Source of the DNA: Cercis canadensis
Lineage: Eukaryota; Streptophyta; Magnoliopsida; Fabales; Fabaceae
Length of the DNA stretch: 64,000 nucleotides
Reading direction: 5' to 3'
Assembly (NCBI GenBank): GCA_003255065.1
Contig: QAOA01003578.1
Coordinates: forward strand, 850,186 to 914,185
Shown here: piece after piece, positions 14,221-27,100 of the stretch
Layout of the letters: every line of letters starts with the position of its first letter
How positions within the stretch are numbered: the stretch's first letter is position 1
The notes under the pieces: generated by a model
What the model was told of the DNA's origin: nothing
What the model saw: the letters and a program-made list of their open reading frames with translations, nothing else
Databases searched by the model: none
Program-made: the position numbers and the translations under genes

Positions 14221-14772
14221 TGTGAGTGCTTTGACAATGAGAGCCCTACGACCACTACAACCAAGGATGGCTCTCCCTTAGGTTTGGTAAGTCTAATTCT
14301 ATCCAAAAGTTGGAGTTAAACCCTAATTCCTGGGTTATAAAAAAAATAAAATCCATGCACACTATTTATATTTGAATTTAAGAAGCTGGTATCTTAAATG
14401 ATAATGAGCAAGATTGAAGAAATAATGATTTCATAACAATAACTTTTTTTGTGGCCAACTTACAACAAAAAAGAATATATCATATTACAATCTCAAAATT
14501 ATATATGTTTCGCTGCTACATGAGAATTGGATGATGTGAATCTCACTGGACGACAAGAATGTCGGAAATACTAAGAGACATATACCTTTGAATACACCAC
14601 AGTGCAAAGGAACAGAATAACATAAACCAGTTTACAACCTTGGTGGAACCAAGAAAATGAGGGAAAGAAAATTCCAAACATGGACAGCAAGGAAGACATA
14701 CAGGCAGTAGAGTGTGATGCCAATACTGATACTCAAGCTCTGATCATAGAAATAATCCAAACCAAGCAGCTT

Positions 14773-17700
14773 TCAAATCAACCTCTTATCAGAACCCTTG
14801 AGATTGAGATTAAACCATTTCTTTTTGCCCGATTTATCCTTGCCATCTGATCCTCCATCTTCCCCAGGACTCTCTACTCTGGGATCTTCACCAGCAATTT
14901 TGCTAGTACTTCCATTGCTTAAATTACTACTACTCCCACTAATATTGATTGACCTGGCAACCGTGAACGAAGAATGGATACTGTCTCTCTGTTTCAGAAG
15001 CTCATCTACCTGATTATCAAATCAGACTCAACCAGATCAGATAAGCGATAAAAATCAAGTCTTAACATATTTTATCACATTATAATTGTCAAGTGTAACT
15101 ATTAACCCCAATCATTTAATTGTAACACCGATAAAGGTGGAGAGAGAGGAGTGGGAGGAAGTTTGGAGCACAACATGATAAAAACACACAGAATCATCCA
15201 ATTGGGAAGTTAGAAATGTCTTCAAATGGGAATAGCACAGCAGAAATACAGGTCGAAATTTTAGGATTTCATTAAGATTGTTGGTTATTTAGTTCATTTT
15301 CTTCACACGTTGATATAAATTAAATGACAAACCTAGGATGAGTTTGTCTTGAATGTTATTTATTTGATACGGGCAGGAGAAGAACCCTGGGGGTTTTGGG
15401 TGGGGGCTTTAAATTGAGTGAGTTTTGAATTGTTCCTATCCAGCATAATATCAGACATTTGTGATTGCAGCAAATACGTTCATCATGTTATCAACTAAGC
15501 TGCAGACAAAATTAATGGCTAAAATGCATGCATATGCAGACGTGCACTAGTGCTTTAACTGTAGCACAGGGTACAGGAACATACAGACTGTTTTTCTCGG
15601 GTGTATCTATCAGTCACTTCTTGATAACGCGCCAATGCCTGAAGAGTAACAAGAGAAACAATATTGTAAGCTCCTCAATAAATACCATAAGCAGTCAATA
15701 CTAAAAGTAGATAATAACCTTTCTATATTCTGTTTCAAATTGGCGTAGCTCATTCCTCTTTCTTAAAATTTGAGCCTCAATGTCCTTGAGTTTATGGGTG
15801 GTGTCCTCATATGATTTTGCACAAACTGCCTCAATCATATAGCTAGCAGTCTTAAAGAAGTTATCTCCTGAATAATATCAACTTAAATCAGTGTACGGGT
15901 AATTTAGATAGTTTATATGAAAAATATAGCCCAAGAAGGCAGAAAAGAAAATGAAACAAAATATATTGCTCAGACCATAAACAGCAAATATATGAGTGCC
16001 AGGCTTTAGCTCCGAAACTTCACAAGGTTGAAGACCTTCCAACCTTTTAAAAAAGGCAGCTTCAGGATCCTTGGCCATTGCTAACTGCAAAAAATTACTA
16101 AAAGTAACCACCACTTTCCAACACCCACCCAACCCCCCCTCCCAAAAAAAAAAAAAAGAAGGAAAAAGAATTCTAACTAAAATAATTTGCATACCGCATT
16201 TACAGTTGAATCCATTCTGTACACTTGGAAATGTAAGAAATACATCCCTGCAGATGTCATCTTGCCAGCCTTCTCACTATCTTCCTGCACAGAAAGACAA
16301 TTGCACACAATGTTAAAGCATGCCTAATACCCAATTGCAGAAGTACCACTGCAACATTGACAAAATAGAAGCAGATTGCAGCAAATGTAATTACAATTTG
16401 TGTAATGAATAAATCAATTAGAAATAGCTTAAGACCAATATATATAATTTCTCAGATTTGCTCATCAGTTATTTCTCCACATAAATAAGATTATAGGACG
16501 GAAAGGAAATTTGTAACTTTACAATGTCTAAAGCATCATGAAGCACATCAACCCATCTGTGTGTGTGTGTGTGCACCCATGCATGACAACATGCCCATTT
16601 GCAGCATTTGGATAAAACGTAGGCAACAAAAGGAATAAGAGAAGATAGGTTCAAGTTTACAAGACTCAAGGTAACATAGTATACTTTTAGTAAGGGGATA
16701 ATCATCATACACTTGAGGATAAATTATTTAACACTCAGCAGACGCTATATTAGGAGTACAAGTTAGAATTAGGAAAGACCTATGGTTAAGTAGTTCTTGG
16801 AAATTGATAAAAAGTAAGATTGGAGAAATTCAACTGCAGCAAAGATATTGTTAGCCCAAAAGAACTAGAGGGTAGTGGGCCTGAATTAGATAAACCTTCT
16901 AGGACTGAGGTAGGTCCAAACCAGCAGAAGAAGTTGAGAGTGTATGAAAGGAGGAAAAGGGGTGTTCCGGATGTGGGGGGAAGTTAGTTGGGTGAGTTCA
17001 CGTGTGTGAGCATGAGGAGTTTGTTATTTAGGGAAGGGCGGAGTTAGAGGGAGGTATTGAGTTANATAGAGATATTCCAATGCAAGGAGATCAATTTGAA
17101 TCTCAAAATTATTAATCGGATGTGATAAATTATCTCCATGATGGTATTGCCCAAACACATATTTCAGCTCAGGAGCTGCTTTGATATCTATAGACTTCAA
17201 ATGTAGAAGGTTTCCAGAACAACTGACTGGAAATATAAATTCCAATACACTGCAACTATCGACACTAAGCCATTTTAATTTTGGTAAGATAGAGCTGTTG
17301 TTCTTGGTATTTTGGTAATCTCCTCCATTTGTTATTATCTGTTTCATTCCAACACAATTCCCAATTCTCAATACTTCAAGCATTATTGTTGAGGCAACCG
17401 ATAGAGTAAACAATGATGTTAACTTTGGACAGCCAAATATTTTCATCTTTATAATGTTGCAAAATGACGATGATTGCCTCAAAATATATTGTGATGAGCA
17501 AAGCTGTTGTGAGTTTGAGATCTGTAGACCCTACAAAACCATAAATTCTTCTTATGTCAAACTGAAATGTTTCTTGTAATGTGTTAGCCCAAAAGAACTA
17601 GAGGGTAGTGGGCCTGAATTAGATAAACCTTCTAAGACTGAGGTAGGTCCAAACCAGCAGAAGAAGTTGAGAGTGTACGAAAGGAGGAAAAGGGGTGTTC

Positions 17701-20700
17701 CGGATGTGGGGGGAAGTTAGTTGGGTGAGTTCACGTGTGTGAGCATGAGGAGTTTGTTATTTAGGGAAGGGCGGAGTTAGAGGGAGGTATTGAGTTATTT
17801 TCATATTGTTTGAGGGATTGAGAGATTACTCTCTTTGGAGGTATAGGGGCTGTAGAACACTACCCTGCAGTGGCAGTGGTGTCTTGTGCTATACATTACC
17901 TGAAGCCTAGTCTATCTATTCTATATTCTGTGCTTACTGTGTTGTCTGAGTAATTCCTACGTAACAGATATCTTCTTGCAATTCCAAATATAGATAATGT
18001 TAGAAAATTTTAATGCTCCTAGGAAAGCAAAAGTCTGTAGCATTCCTTCAACTAGTTATTTAAATCTAGAGTTATATATCTAAATCAGACTCATATCCAC
18101 AGAACCATGCATAAACTGAGTTTGTGACTTCTCAGAAAAGATCTACTCAACGAATTTTTGCAGTTTGGAGTCTTTAGACAACACTAAGCATTCAGCAAAA
18201 TAATTTATTAATTAAAAGGGTATGTATCAGACACCACATTATTGAAATTTGAATTTTCTTTTTCATTCTCTTCACTTTTATTCCATTCATGTCCATAGAT
18301 TTCTGTTTCATGCTAAATGGCTATTAATTTAGTGTGTGCCCATTCTCTAGTAAACAAGAAAGATCAACAAGCACTTGCTCGAACCATTCCAAGGAACAAG
18401 AAAAATAACTTCACAAGCAACTAGCTAATATAGGACACACTAAAACTTATGTAATATCAAACTTGCTCAATGATTGCTTCCATACTACCAACCAAAAGAA
18501 GTAAAACTTTCATCTTCCCCTAAAGGTTATACAAATAAGTACCACAGTTGGTAAAAGCAGCAAGAGAAAGAAGGATAACAAATTAAATAACGAAGCATCA
18601 GAACAATATACACTACCTGCAATGCCAAACCGTAGCCACCATTTGCATCTTGTTCAAAGTAGAGCAGCTGAAAAATCAAGTTTCAATATTACAATTTAAT
18701 ACCATATTGCCCGGAAGCAGAATTAGAAGAGAAAGAAAGACAGCAAAAGTTCAGCCAAATAAAGATGAAGAAGACAGAGAAATTCTGATAATCAACTTGG
18801 AAGTCACCAGTCATACCTTGAATTTGCTTTGTGCATTTGAAGTGACTCTTATTACAATCCCTGACTCAGCCTGCTGCTCATTTATTGTCACACCAAAAAA
18901 ATGGGCACATTGCTTCTCTACCTGCAGGAAACTGTGACATAAGTAGAAGATATACACCAGCAGGAAGACTATTGTATTGATTCATCATGAGAAAGAAGGT
19001 AAGAACCTTTCCACTAACTGATGCTCCAATTGGAAGGGGTCTGACTGTAACTGTGCCATTCAGAGCTTCTTCAAGAACATTGGCTGAAATGGTTGTCTTG
19101 ATAGGGACACCTAGCTTGCTATAACCAATTAAAATGAGAAACAAGACAAAATCAAAATAAGAAACTAAACTGAACAATTTAAGAAAATTATGAACTAAAT
19201 GCATACCTGAATAAAGCTGCAAACATTGTGTTGACAGTTCCAAGATTAGATAAGTCAATTTCCATGTCCATGTTATCAGCATCAAGTGCCTGACATTTAT
19301 TAGCATAAAATTCCTTACTTAGAGAATGTTACGCATTACAGACAGAAATATATAAAGACGAACTATAGAGTGAACAGATAAAAACGTTCCAGGAATATGC
19401 ATAACTGATAGGAGCCTGCATAATCATATAAATTGATAAACCACGTAGGCCAATAATCAAAGCAAGCAACAGTAGGGCGATTAAAAAGATGCCTTAATGA
19501 TAGTAATCATGTTCAATGGTGTCAAGCTCAAGCAGATTTACTCTAGAAAGAAGTTATAAGTTGGTTCAAAAAACTTTTTTAGTTTTTGAAGTACTATATG
19601 ATCTAGGCTAATTAGGATATTTATGTTCCTATCTTATAGTAAACAATCATCATTAAAAAAATGAAAGAAAGAGTAAAATGATGGAAAAAAAAGGCTTAGG
19701 ATTCACATGCAAAGGATAAAAAGAAAGGGACCTCAAATCCTGCACTGTCATATTGCCTCCTCTTCTCTGGGTCAGATAAGATACTATACGAATATGCAAC
19801 CTCTTTAAATAGTTCTGAAGCTTCGGGATTGCTGGCATTCTTGTCAGGGTGATATCTGTCAAATAAAAGGAGAAATATCACATTGTATATGTAAAAATAT
19901 TTTCATTGACAATATTGTCATTCTTATCCAGTAAGTTACAGAAAAAACTTCTGGATTCTACAAGACCAGAACAAAATGAGAGTGTAAAGAAAATGCTGAC
20001 AAGAATATTAGTCAGTCACTTTAGCTGATTCGTTCTTTCTCCCTCTCCCCACCTTATATTTTGACAAAGGAAAAGAAGAGTGACAACAATACAGGCAATG
20101 GAAGTTAGAGGTCTTCCTACTTTGTCAAGCACTTTACCTTACAAATTCATCATGTCCAAAACAAATGCCGACAGAGACAAGTAGTCCATGGAAAGTAATA
20201 TAGCTGTGAAGGATTATTCAAACAATTTTTCAGGATGCCACTATCCAATTTCAGGAATGTTATCATCGTAGGTCATGGGATACCATTTATCTCCTTTCCA
20301 TTTGTTAAAAGTAATGACAAGTGAAAGTTGTATATGACAATAATAACAACATTTAGAGGAATCCAAGCTGCTCCATGAATTCAAACCCCAAATCAGTGCA
20401 AATTTTCAAATGAAACGTTAATATTAACTAAGGAAGTTCATCATCTTTAAAGGTTCTTCAATTGTTCTATCTCACTAAAGAAGATTATGTCAATGTAGCA
20501 CATTTGAAAGTCAGAGAGCAGTAATTTTCTCTCTAAAAATATTCTGGCATCCAAACGATGGACAAATAACTATTCCATAGCACAGAGAAGTAAAATAAAA
20601 CTCACAATCAGCAACTACCCTGCACTCTTAGACCTAAAAATATATGTTAACAAAAAATGATGCCCATCACCCCTAAATTGAAAAAGGAAACAAAAAATAA

Positions 20701-20942
20701 AAGCTTTCAGCATATACAACGGGGCCCCTCATACAATTCAGCAGAATTAAACCAAAAAATGGGAAATTTCTGTATTAAAAAAAAAGACCAATATGCTAGA
20801 ACAACAGACAAACGTACTTGAGAGCGAGCTTTCTGTAAGCCGTTTTTATTTCCTGGTCATTTGAGTCCCTTGACACAGACAATACCTCATATGGGTCTCG
20901 TCGATTTGCTGGGGTAGACGGTCCTTCCATCTTGGAAGCCAT
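14773..20942 (-). CDS. ARG1: DnaJ-domain protein ARG1 (altered response to gravity)
   Basis: Eleven exons on the minus strand encode 412 aa: 20942-20818, 19855-19732, 19289-19207, 19118-19007, 18921-18817, 18667-18617, 16284-16195, 16084-15976, 15867-15719, 15638-15585, 15009-14773. All junctions are GT-AG and phases close. The N-terminal J-domain (about 16-83) has the HPD triad at 44-46 needed to stimulate Hsp70. The middle region ([20 protein letters not shown]) and the C-terminal coiled coil (about 275-345) match Arabidopsis ARG1 along its length, including the ending [13 protein letters not shown]. Known role: a peripheral membrane co-chaperone on endomembranes needed for root and hypocotyl gravitropism, acting in early signalling in statocytes. 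ARL1 is a close paralogue, but length and neighbours favour ARG1. Oddities: a 1.9-kb-plus intron 6 (16285-18616) with an LTR-flanked insertion, and an overlapping upstream ORF. Confidence 0.93.
16559..16572. repeat. (GT)n microsatellite in ARG1 intron 6
   Basis: Seven GT units in the intron, just left of the LTR element. No function is suggested. Confidence 0.85.
16849..17064. repeat. Truncated left LTR copy (216 bp)
   Basis: Collinear with the first 216 bases of the right LTR, then broken at the N at 17065. The missing 169 bases probably lie in the unresolved gap. Confidence 0.75.
17066..17508 (-). pseudogene. Fragment of an NBS-LRR disease-resistance gene (LRR region)
   Basis: On the minus strand an open frame runs from a possible 3' splice site (tttttgtag-like, near 17530) to the N at 17065, giving about 145 residues. 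It has the irregular LRRs typical of RPS2/RPS5-like CC-NBS-LRR proteins: [56 protein letters not shown]. There is no NB-ARC domain, start codon or end; translation runs straight into the ambiguous base. It lies between the two LTR copies and in the same sense as ARG1. It is a displaced gene fragment, not a working resistance gene. The family call is firm; the source gene is unknown. Confidence 0.8.
17582..17966. repeat. Full-length LTR copy (385 bp)
   Basis: Begins TGTTAGCCC and ends TAACA, the usual TG...CA ends of a plant LTR. Its first 216 bases repeat 16849-17064. It is followed directly by GATAT, matching the bases before the left copy. Confidence 0.75.
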
Positions 20943-20947
20943 CCCAT
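20844..20947 (-). promoter_or_regulatory. Overlapping upstream ORF at the ARG1 start
   Basis: An ATG at 20947-20945 lies five bases upstream of the ARG1 ATG (20942) in another frame. It opens 33 codons that overlap the start of the CDS and end at a TAA within exon 1. Both ATGs have G at -3 and G at +4, so both have favourable context. If the transcript begins above 20947, this uORF could reduce initiation at the main ATG. The ATGs and frame are seen directly; regulation is inference. Confidence 0.5.
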
Positions 20948-23390
20948 TACCAGCCCCTCCTCTTTCTCTCAGAGCAGCTCAAAATTATTCCACTTTTTAC
21001 TTCCAGAAATTATTGTATTACCTTCTTCATCAACCCGGAAACCAGAAATTTCAAAACCAGAAGCACCCAATTCAGAACCAATAACAGATCAACACTTATC
21101 AAAGGAGAGGACACACAATTCAAAGCTTCATTGGATCGCTAATATCTGCTCCTCGAAATGTCAAAAAGAGCAAAATCTAGAAAGTGGGATCTAACCCAAA
21201 CTGAGGTCAATCACAAAGAAGAAGGGAATGGTCGAGATTGGATTTTGAATTTACAGAAGAGGAACACCGTGCTCTGGAGGAAGCTTTCATTCGCGTTTCC
21301 CTTATTTCTGTTGTTTAAATTTTCGTCTACTCAATTTCTCCAACCCTTCCACAAGATTACGTCATTACATAAGATAAAAGTAGCTAAGTAACAAAATTTA
21401 TGTTTATAATATAACTTTTTGTCTTCAAGACTAAATAGTTCATGATTTTAATTTATTTTTTTTGGCAGACGATTTTAATTTCTTTTCAAGTCCTCCTCAT
21501 TAGTCATTTGCTTCTCTTTCCATGCCTCTAATCTATATTAAGTATTTATCACAAACCTTTTTCTTATAGTTACTTTGACATCCTGAGTAATTGTTTGAGA
21601 GTGCTTTGGGAATTTAATGAATTGTGGTTTCAACTTTTCACACCACATTCAATCAAATACTTTATATAGAAAGTTTACAATTTTGTACATTAGAACACAC
21701 AAAATTATGGTGCGTATCTAAATTAAAGTTTTTAAAATTCAATTCATTCATTCATAAAACTATAAATCTTTTTTTTTTTTTGAAGATATCAAGATTAGTA
21801 ATGTTGTATGTATTTGTGTATTTATTTATAATTTAAGAGATTTGAATCTGAGAAAGAAATAAGAAAACAAGTCTTATGATTAGGAGCACGTTTTATTAAA
21901 TTAAATTTTTTTCTTGTGTGCTTATGTTTATTTAAAATCATATTAATTTAAGAATTTATTATGTTCATAAATTATTGGACATATCAAATTTGATCACTCA
22001 TAAATCCTATTATTTCTAATACAATTTGTAAATGATTTCCTTTTAAAGCATTCATTTCATTTCAATTGAAAAAGAATGTTGTTATTTTTTCTTTTTTGGT
22101 ACCATAAAGGATGGCGTTATTGAAGATGAATTGTTAACTCAAAAGCGAAATACAACGTGAGACAAATTGAATAAAATGGCAATTTTGAAGCAAAATTAAG
22201 TTTTCTTATTTTGATGAGGTAGCTTTTGAATAAAATTCGAATTCTATTTAATTTGACGAGGTTGATATTAATTCCTTATCTAGATTCTTTATAAACAATC
22301 GAGATAAATAGTTTTGCTTATTTAAAAGCATATTCCAAAGACACTCTTATTCTCAGCTTCTAATTGCATATCAAAATCTCAAATATGGCTAATAGAGAGC
22401 TGTGCAACACCTCCTCCACCTCATTGCCCTTTTCTTCTTCGACCATCAAAAATACCTATCGAACCAAAATCAGACAATGATCTCCACTCGATAGAATAGT
22501 GAAAATTTTTACTGCAAATCACACACTTCTGCATCTTGAGATAACTAAATAGAGAGGACCCTAACAAAGAGACTTCTTCTGTCTTGATAAGCAATATTTG
22601 TGGATTAATGATGACTTTGATTTGATTTAGGCGCAACGACATTGAATCCAAGCAGTGTAATCAGTATTAGATATAAGACTATTCTTGATCCTTATGAAGG
22701 AGATTGATAACTATAAAGATTTGGAAGGATAAAAACTCACACAAATAGCAAAGAAGATTTATTTATTTTTATCACAATGAAATCTTTTAAAAAAATAATA
22801 ATGGAGGAGATGGATATTTTGCTAGTCCAAAGTCAATAATGGCATCCGTTATGTGCCAAAAGTATAGATCATTGCTAAGTATTTGTTAAATAAGTATGAC
22901 TTTTTCTTATAATTTTTCTTTTGTAATTTTCCTTATACACGCATATTTATTTGTCTCTCTATGACTATGACTCTATCTACTTACACTTTAAAAAAACAAG
23001 AGAAAAGAAAAATCCAAATACATATAGATCCGTATTCCTATAAGTAAAAAAAGTCCTTCAAAAGGAGGACAGCAATTTTCTATAATCGATGAAGTTATTT
23101 TCCAGAGCGAAGACATCTTAATAATTTGCTTAAAAATTGTGTTGTGGATATACTTTTTTTAAAAGATATTTAAATAACGGAGATTCTTTTTCTGTTTACC
23201 AAAAAATACATTTATTTTTATGAAACACATGGAGTATAAATTAGATGATACGGGAACCTGAAGGTCCAGAACCTTTGCAACGATCAAGGGAGCATTATTA
23301 ATTTGAGTCATCATAAATTGTGAACAAAATACTCCATGATCTCTCTGAGAAGAGAGATATTGGAACTTAAAAGGTAAAACCATTTCCTTA
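20948..23390. other. Intergenic region: ARG1 promoter side
   Basis: Between the ARG1 start and the 3' side of BTS. I see no convincing gene. A minus-strand frame at 22421-22651 contains one CxxC pair (KCVICSKNF) but no complete zinc finger or conserved extension. The region is AT-rich, and the ARG1 promoter and 5' UTR presumably occupy its left end. Confidence 0.55.
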
Positions 23391-23798
23391 TGCCATGTTT
23401 GGATTTTGGATGGATTAAACATAAGGGAAGGGATGGAAAGGAAGAGGAAAAATTAATATATCATTGTTTGAAAAAATTTTAAGCAAGAGGAATTAATAGA
23501 GTAGAAAGGAACTCAATTTCATTCCTTCTTACCCCCTCCCTCCAATCGGAGTGGAGGCAATGGAATGGAACATCTTTTTAATTAAAAAATTGAAATTACT
23601 AACATACCCCTTAAGTTCTTTTAAAGTTTAAAACATAAAGACTATATTAAAAATTTGCTTTTGTAACTTAACTCTTCCCCTTACTTGCTTACTTAAACAT
23701 CCAAAAAAGGGGAAGGTAACTCCTCTTCCTTCCCCTCTTCTCTTCCCTTCCTTTATGATCCATTCCATTCCATCCCCTCCAAACTCCCAAAGATTGCA
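23391..23798. mobile_element. Harbinger/Tourist-like MITE (408 bp)
   Basis: TTA precedes (23388-23390) and follows (23799-23801) the element, as expected for PIF/Harbinger TWA target duplications. The ends are imperfect inverted repeats (tgccatgtttgga against tgcaatctttgggagtttgga). Subterminal purine-rich and pyrimidine-rich arms (gggaagggatggaaagg and its mirror) can fold back. No transposase is present. It lies about 370 bp past the BTS stop codon. Confidence 0.6.
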
Positions 23799-24164
23799 TT
23801 AGACAAAAAGAATCAGCACCATCCAAAAAACAAGGATTGATGGCATTTGGCATTTGTTCACTGATCTCACAAGTACTCTAAATCCCTTTAATATGAACGC
23901 CCAAAAATTAGGAGGAAAATATTTACTATGATAGTATTCAGTATTACATTAAATTATACTAACATAAAACAAAAAAATCCACCATTTTCTTCCAACGAGG
24001 ACTTGAGGTGATTACCTTTTTTGGGTATCATCCTGAAACCATTGGAAAATTCAACCAACACTATAAGAGCATTCTTTTCTTTCATGCTTTGTACTTACAG
24101 AAAGTCACCTCAAGGCAGATATGTTTCATGAGTTTGATGAAGAGCAGTTGAAACTTGAGTCAAC

Positions 24165-27100
24165 TTAAATGACTCTTGTATTGTAAGATCCACAAAACCC
24201 ACACTTATGGTATAGCCAATGGAATCGTGCAGTCCCCTTCTTCTCGCAGTCATTACAAAGTATATCCTGTCACATCAAAATAGGTCATTTCAAATAAACT
24301 TAGATCCTCAAATTGACTAAGAGTGATCCTTTTTATTACTTTCTTCTTCCCTTTTTTCTCCCCTCTTTCTGAATTGATTTCACTTAATACGTCACACACT
24401 TGGATGAAAATCCACTAACACCTTCATATTTTAAAGAAGTTACAAAGATATCCCATAACAATTAACAGTGTTATAATTAACTAATCTTTTAACAAAATGT
24501 AATGAGAATGATTCAAGAAGATAAAATTAAAGCTAGAAGTGTCCTTTTCACTTAAATTCCCATATCTTTGTCAAAAAATGTTCTTCAAATGGCTACAGTA
24601 TCATATTTTTCCACCTTAATATGGTTGAAGTATGAATCTGAGAAACGAATTTTGGGATTTAAACAATGCATCTAAGAAGATAAACGATATAATATGAGGA
24701 CTTTGACTGAAATTTCACCTGTGATAATGATTCTGTAAGAAAATGTAGACAAGGTTTGAAAAATTTTATGTAGGTGTATGTAATTTTGAAAATGACAGGA
24801 GCCACTGAAACCTTCGGAAGTTTAAGAAAAGTTTACTTTCTTCTTAGGAAGGGTTAGAGCCAATATATATTACCTGACAGTGATTCCGATATTCTTCTGG
24901 GAGTTGCTCAGAAGCCAACAGAGCATCAAGCATGCCAAAGTAAACCTACATATGTTCATTGAAGCAACCAAAAAATTTCACAATTTTCTGTTATAAACTA
25001 TGCTTTCTCAGCAGATGACAACTATTTCTTTTGGAACAATTGACAGTTCAGCAGATGAAGATCAAGGCTTCAAGTACTGGTAACCTTTTTTTTCCAATAC
25101 CGTTTTAGTACTACATTTTTATTTATGGTTTGTGTTATTAATTTAATTTCATAATCCATGTGCATGTGTACAGGTGGTTGGGCCATTATCCTGTTGTAAT
25201 GTGAGATAACAGTACACATTTTTCTAAATCCATCAAGTCCAAATCACGTGGAAGTCTTATCTGTAGTTACTATTATTATGATGGTGAGAATTTAAGGCAC
25301 TTGAACCAGACAGACATGCTTTCATAAATAAATAATAAGATTTCAACGTGAAGTAAAAGACAAGGCATGCCCGGAAAAAAAAGGAAAGGGAAAAGGGAAC
25401 GCAATAGGTTCTCAGGCTACAGGGTAACTAAACATTCTATTTTGTATTTGGTGCCTGCTTAACATTCTATGTTATATATAAAGCATTATGTAGTTTCCTA
25501 TGAAAGAAGAAGGAATATATCATACCGCCATATCTCCCAAAGATTTGCTGCAAATTGGACAAATGTAGTGACTACATGTATATGCCTGAATAAAGATAAA
25601 AAGAAAACAATTGCAGAAGTTATCCTGTGTTATACTAAATTGGTTCCCACAATTTGAAGGAAAAGAGGAAGGAGAAGAAGAAGAAGATGATGATGATGAT
25701 GACCTGAAAGCAAGCAGAATGCATGAAATGGCCACAAGGAAGAGCTCTGAAAGATGCACTAGATGTGAATAAAAAATCACAGCATATAGGGCAGTCTGCT
25801 TCTAGACCTTTTTCCCTGCACTCATGATCAACTAATTTCGTTGAAAGGCAACAATTACATTGCATGCAATGAAAGAAGTCTTCACCGAGTCCCTTCCCTA
25901 GACGGCATAAATTGCAGAAAGGGCAATGGTAAACTGTCCTGTCAAAATAAAATAGACATGAAATATGAGAAGAACTAAACTAATTCAACTTTTTTGTCAC
26001 GAAAGATGTAAAGCCATCAACAAACTAAACCTGTTTACTGAAATTATTGGAGAATTCGGAGAATTCAGTACAAACATAGGTCATTGATAAATTCTGTTTC
26101 CTTCATTTTGGATTTTAATGGTTTCCCGGCTACATATTAAATACCTAGCCTATACCATCATTTTGAATTTGCAATCAAAAGGCTAGACAAATATGAAATA
26201 TGGACTTAACAAGTAGAAAAATTCATTATAAAGTTGCTCACTGAAGATTATCCCCGTACTACACTACATATTCTCGTTTGAGGTTACTGGGTTGTATCAC
26301 TGAATAATTAAAGGGGACAGAAAGGTTTTGATGAAATCATATACCTTTCATCATCAAAAAATTTGCAGATATTACAATAGTACTTTGCCATTGAGAGACC
26401 ACCACAGGAAGGTGTTCCACAAGAATGTCCAACTGGCTGTATTTGCAGGCAGCGCATGCACATCATCTCAGTTGTAGCCTTCCTGCAGGGAGATTACTAC
26501 ATAAATTATAAGGAAACCAACAAAGTGGAGAACAAAATGTTTGCACAAATTACCTATCTATTGAATGGTCACTGACTTTATCATGGCAGAACCTACATGT
26601 GAATAGCTTGCCACAGCAAGCAGCACGTAGTTTACAATTTCTTCTGTAATGCTCACAACCAAAGACTTTTTTCTCTGGATCATGAAACGAAGGTGCACAT
26701 TCAAGTAAACGTTCTCCATTTGCATATTCACCTGCTGTTGCTTGAGATGACTTCTGCTGAGAAGCTATCCAGCGACTAAGATACCAAACAATTGATTAAA
26801 ACAGTAGAAACGCAAAAAATAGTCCTTACACACAAGGATTTCAATATGCTGCGTCAGAAACACACCTAGTCATTAGATTTTGAATGAGATATGCTTTTCT
26901 TCTGGGATCAAGAGTTGAATCTCGAGAAACTTTTCTTATTTCTGATTCAAGTTCATTTTGGTTCATCCTGAATATATCTTTCCATCCAGGCCTGAAAGCT
27001 TGCAAGCTATGGTCTGAGCTTTCATAGGCATCAGTACCTAAATTTTTAAATGTGGAGAACATTGGAAAGGGATATTACATTATAATATCTAAAATTGAAT

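Larger units (their letters stand above)
16844..17971. mobile_element. LTR-flanked element carrying an NBS-LRR fragment, inside ARG1 intron 6
   Basis: Two direct repeats bound this element: 16849-17064 (cut short) and 17582-17966 (385 bp, starting tgttagccc and ending cgtaaca, i.e. TG...CA). The first 216 bases of both align without net indels and differ at only a couple of positions that I can see, so insertion looks recent. The 5-bp GATAT is present just outside both ends (16844-16848 and 17967-17971), a good target-site duplication. The inside holds an LRR-coding fragment rather than gag-pol. No primer-binding site or polypurine tract is evident. The N at 17065 cuts both the left LTR and the LRR frame, so sequence is missing and true size is unknown. 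It could be a TRIM-like element with a captured gene, or a larger retrotransposon collapsed in assembly. Confidence 0.7.

Noticed and set aside
22421..22651. Frame with CxxC (KCVICSKNF), possible zinc-finger remnant
   Set aside because: Only one Cys pair and no matching His pair or conserved helix; too weak to call.
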